Of a stretch of DNA of 10,312 bases, positions 7,676 through 10,312 are shown piece by piece. How positions within the stretch are numbered: the first letter of the stretch is position 1; every line of letters starts with the position of its first letter. The notes under the pieces were generated by a model. That model did no database searches. It saw only the letters and a program-made list of their open reading frames with translations, and was not told where the DNA came from. Source of the stretch: Lojkania enalia (taxonomy: Eukaryota > Ascomycota > Dothideomycetes > Pleosporales); contig ML986614.1 of the NCBI GenBank assembly GCA_010094045.1, positions 1 through 10,312 of the forward strand, in the 5' to 3' direction. The translations under genes and the position numbers were made by a program.

Positions 7676-8865
7676 ATAAGGGGCCTTATAATAGGCGGAC
7701 CCCTCTCTATAAAGCTAGTAGTAAAGAACCTATCTAATTTAGAGGGAAATTAGAGTAAACTAACCCTTAAGAAATAAATTACAATTTTATAAGAGGAGAT
7801 CGCACGCTTAATATAATAGAGAACTATTAGTCTTAATTAAGTTCTATAAACTACTAAATTAGTACTAATAATATATTAAGAAACTTTTATAACTCTTCTA
7901 GTAAGAAACCTCTCAGCTACCCCTAAACCCCCTTAAGCCTACCTTACTAAATATACGCCTAAGATTAAAAGCCTTATAGATAGTAATAAACCTATATTTA
8001 AATAATAGCGAGCCTTAATCCTAGACTAACTTAAGATTAATATAGATTACTATTAGATAGAGTATATATATATAGTATTAGTATAGAAATATACCTCTAG
8101 TACTGCGAAAGGGTATCTAGAGCTAAAATACCTAGCTAAATTAGACTAGTATTAGTTTAAGAATATTAAAGAAATAATTTTACTTCTATAATTATATTTT
8201 ATTATAGATAATAAAGAGATAGAGGTATAACAGGTGTTTTAAGTCCTAAGGATAAATAAGAGAGAAGTATTCCTAACTTTTAAAGCTTACTTTATTAGTA
8301 TAGCTATTAGAGGATCTATATCCTAATCTAAGTAGTTCTTCTACCTATAGGATAAAATTCTCTCCAGTCTAAAGATACTAAACCTTAGCTTTAAGCTTAT
8401 ATAGAAAAGCTCCTTTAATACTATAGTCGCCTACTTAACAGCCTATAATATAGAAAGGAGGAGTATTTCTAACCTTCTAAAATAAACTATTAGCCTATAA
8501 GTTGCAGCTAAAATAAATTCGGATTAGTACTAGAAGACTTTTAAGAGTTTATCTAAGGTAACCTATAATCTAATACTACTCTAATCTACTCTAGTATTAA
8601 TACCTTATTCTACTATAATTGCTTCTTAATAACCTAGTAAGACTCCTATATCTAAAAGGTATATAACTTTAGGTAATTACTATAACTATAGTAAACTAGA
8701 ATATTTTGCAAATAAATATATAGTCCTTAAAGTATAAGAGATAGAGGTTAAATAAGAGAAGATTAAGGAAGAAGAGTTCTTAAACGCAAATAAGTACTAT
8801 CTAGATAGTTTTTAGGTAGGAAATAGAGACGTCTAGAAAAACTTTCTATCTTAGACTTAAATAAG
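7676..8865 (+). pseudogene. gag: X2 gag (capsid and zinc knuckle, decayed)
   Basis: One plus-strand frame covers about 400 codons. The start is a guess: ATA at 7676 sits where the coherent frame begins and could be a mutated ATG. N-terminal segment KL..NLSNLEGN, then a helical EEIARLI / TFITLLVRNLS region, then the capsid core starting KPIFK**RALILD (family 'F..W...I...L..N.D.Y'), YTSSTAKGYLE, FKAYFISIAIRGSI and a KSSFNTIVAYLTAYNIERRS segment. A CCHC zinc knuckle lies at 8678-8719 (GNYYNYSKLEYFANKY), with all three Cys and the His changed to Tyr. The tail is rich in Lys and Glu. Gag would form the particle and bind RNA. There are many TAA/TAG stops and no clear frameshift inside gag. The protease frame begins within its 3' end. 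Confidence 0.85.
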
Positions 8866-9840
8866 TACAACTTATTAAATATTAATTTATCGTATTTATT
8901 TAGAGGAAAGTACTTTTAAATTCCTACTATCCTATGTTTAAAAGGCGTTAGTATACAACTAAACGCTCTTATTAATATAGGCGCCTAAAGCTTTCTATTT
9001 CTTAATTTTATAGTAGCTAGATTATTCTCTTAAGTTCTATATATATTAATATAGCGTTTACCCTTTAAAATTACTGTTAAAGGTTTTCAGGACTAAATCT
9101 AAACCCTAGTTAATTAGTATATCTACTTATATCTATAAATTAATAGAAGAACTATTTAAAACTACCTATTTATTATTATAAATTTAGGTACTTAGGATTA
9201 TATTATTAGTATTAAATAGTTATATTATTTTTAACTCCAGCTAGATATAGATAAAAATTAGATTATATAGCCCTTTAAGTATCCTACTACTTATAATCCT
9301 TTACCTTCTCTTCTTATATAATTAACTTAGCTAGCACGTAATAAGGAGGTAGAGCTAGATATCTAGCGACGCGACGCTCTATAAGAAAAGAACTAGTATT
9401 AGTAGTCTTATAGTCTAACTATCTATTATATTAAAGGTCTATTAAGACTACTAAAACTATATTAGTCTCTTATAGCTTATAGTTTAAATAAGCTTAGAGC
9501 TCCCGTACGCCTGTATATAATAAAGTCTAAACCTAATCTAAAGAAAGTCTATTCTTCTATTATTATTCTTATCTTAGCTAATACTTTCTACTTTAATATA
9601 AAGAGGAAAGAGAACGAGTTTTTCTCTACGTCTCTATACGAAATTAAGCAGCTAATTAAAGATAAGTAAACTCTAGAGCTAGAAGATAAGGCTAAAAATA
9701 AAGTACTAGTAGATCTCTAATTACTATTTAAATACTATAGGTATTAGGATATATTTAGTAAAACTGCGGCTTATTAATTACTAGACTACTACTCTTATAA
9801 TTATAAGATTATTCTTATAAAACTCCTCTCTAATAGTTAC
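8815..9840 (+). pseudogene. pol: X2 pol: retropepsin and start of RT (truncated)
   Basis: This frame is one base back (-1) from gag and overlaps it by roughly 50 bases. A retropepsin follows: LNALINIGA with Asn (8974-8976) in place of the catalytic Asp of ALIDTGA, then LPFKITVKGFQD, then INRRTI*NYLFIIINLGT*DYII (family 'NGR...NYPF.I..LG.HD.I'), then S-I-K-stop where the family has G-R-K-W (9208-9219). A linker leads to the RT entrance, with DIFSKTAAY*LLDYYSYNYKI near 9748-9810 (family 'DVFSK..A..LP.HR.YDHKI'). The reading ends at 9840 where the X3 LTR begins, before the RT catalytic motifs. The residue changes are C-to-T/G-to-A type. Confidence 0.85.
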
Positions 9841-10120
9841 TATAATAATACGAAGGAATTGTTCTACGAAAAGCTTTATATATAATCTTATCCTAAAGCT
9901 TTTCGCTTATCTTATTCTACCTCTAATTCCGCCTCTTTTTCCCTTCCGTATATAGTTATATACTCTCTTATAAGTAGCTTAGTAGTTCTTCTATATTCTT
10001 TTATATAAGGCCTATAGGTGTTAATAGAATTTCTAGGTCCCTAAACCCCTATATACTCTTATATACCTCTAAGTAGATTTATACTATATTTAGATCTATT
10101 ATCTTACCTACGCTATTATA
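9841..10120 (+). repeat. LTR of X3 (5' LTR, copy C)
   Basis: A 280-bp copy of the X LTR inserted into the RT start of X2. It begins TATAATAATACG and ends CTATTATA; both ends show the TG/CA to TA change. The U3 stem is at 9869-9878 and 9894-9903. It aligns to copy B with one single-base gap, and the differences are mostly transitions. The preceding bases 9836-9840 (gttac) should reappear after the 3' LTR of X3, outside the window, if this is a simple insertion. Confidence 0.9.
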
Positions 10121-10122
10121 TT

Positions 10123-10135
10123 ATATAGAAGAACT
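10123..10135 (+). promoter_or_regulatory. Putative self-priming primer-binding site of X3
   Basis: The same 13 bases as at 7264-7276, again two bases after the LTR and exactly complementary to 9984-9996 inside copy C. Both strands of the pair are unchanged between the two copies even though nearby bases differ. Confidence 0.55.
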
Positions 10136-10312
10136 TAATACTACTAGTAATAGCCTTTTTAATAATATCGCATCGATTATTTATTTAAATATATCTAAGT
10201 CTAAAATATATCTAATTTAGTTTAGATTATAATACTTATCTACTATTATATTAAATTATTTAGTTATTTAGATAGAATCTTAAAAACCTTCTATTAACTA
10301 AAGCCTTTAGAT

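Larger units (their letters stand above)
6983..9840 (+). mobile_element. X2: 5' part of a Ty3/gypsy chromovirus
   Basis: This copy contains LTR, leader, gag, protease and the beginning of reverse transcriptase, and is cut at 9840 by the LTR of X3. It is the same family as X1 by its LTR, and together they show most of the element's plan. The missing RT, RNase H, integrase and 3' LTR should continue downstream of X3, outside the window, if X3 is a simple insertion. Confidence 0.85.
1..10312. other. RIP-mutated nested transposon block
   Basis: Nearly the whole window shows the footprint of repeat-induced point mutation, a fungal premeiotic process that converts C to T in duplicated DNA, preferentially at CpA. 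TA steps dominate, CA and TG steps are rare, and no recognisable coding frame is free of stops. The three LTR copies differ from one another mainly by C/T and G/A transitions. CpG is not especially depleted (for example around 1023-1043), which argues against a CpG-directed process. The segment 3993-5834 is richer in CA, TG and GC and is less affected. The judgement is by eye; I did not calculate RIP indices. Confidence 0.9.
9841..10312 (+). mobile_element. X3: 5' end of a third chromovirus copy
   Basis: LTR copy C plus 192 bases of leader equivalent to 7262-7453; the element continues past the window end. It is in the same orientation as X1 and X2 and interrupts X2. Confidence 0.85.

Noticed and set aside
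8807..8815. Canonical -1 slippery heptamer at the X2 gag/pol junction
   Set aside because: The T-run here does not fit the X-XXY-YYZ pattern in the gag frame, and RIP may have altered the site.
6983..10120. One complete LTR element bounded by copies B and C
   Set aside because: The internal part stops at the RT entrance with no RT, integrase or polypurine tract before copy C, and copy C is followed by the same leader as copy B, so C is a new 5' LTR.

Overview
The window looks like a piece of heterochromatin from a filamentous ascomycete (Pezizomycotina). It is a nest of dead transposable elements that have been heavily altered by repeat-induced point mutation (RIP). Three things support this. 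TpA is abundant while CpA and TpG are nearly absent from most of the sequence. The recognisable proteins are all fungal Ty3/gypsy (Metaviridae) or Fot1/pogo transposon proteins. Their reading frames are broken mostly by TAA/TAG codons that simple C-to-T or G-to-A changes from CAA, CAG or TGG explain. I see no intact host gene, rRNA, tRNA or CRISPR. For brevity I call the chromovirus family with the 280-bp LTR 'X' and the other gypsy element 'Y'.

Layout. Bases 1-1805 are the 3' end of a first X copy (X1): integrase C-terminus and chromodomain (2-421), a 3' non-pol region, a polypurine tract (1512-1522) and the 3' LTR (1526-1805). Bases 1806-6982 are what X1 and the next X copy landed in. This is an unassigned stretch (1806-2826) followed by the gag and protease of Y (2827-3990 and 5837-6982). 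The Y gag is split by a 1,842-bp Fot1/pogo DNA transposon (3993-5834), flanked by TA on both sides, with 44-bp terminal inverted repeats and a minus-strand DD35D transposase pseudogene. Y is cut off inside its protease by the 5' LTR of a second X copy (X2, 6983-9840), which carries leader, gag, protease and the start of reverse transcriptase. X2 is in turn cut by a third X copy (X3, 9841 to the window end), of which only the 5' LTR and 192 bases of leader are inside the window.

How the parts relate. X1, X2 and X3 share the same LTR, and together they show most of a Tf1/sushi-like chromovirus: LTR, self-complementary primer site, gag with zinc knuckle, protease, start of RT, integrase C-terminus with chromodomain, polypurine tract, LTR. 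All X copies and Y lie on the plus strand. The pogo element is on the minus strand and is visibly less mutated than its surroundings, so it is probably a later arrival. Nothing here should encode a working protein. The most interesting points are the likely self-priming site of X, the doubled 17-bp repeats in the pogo ends that kept their CpA sites, and the order of insertions.
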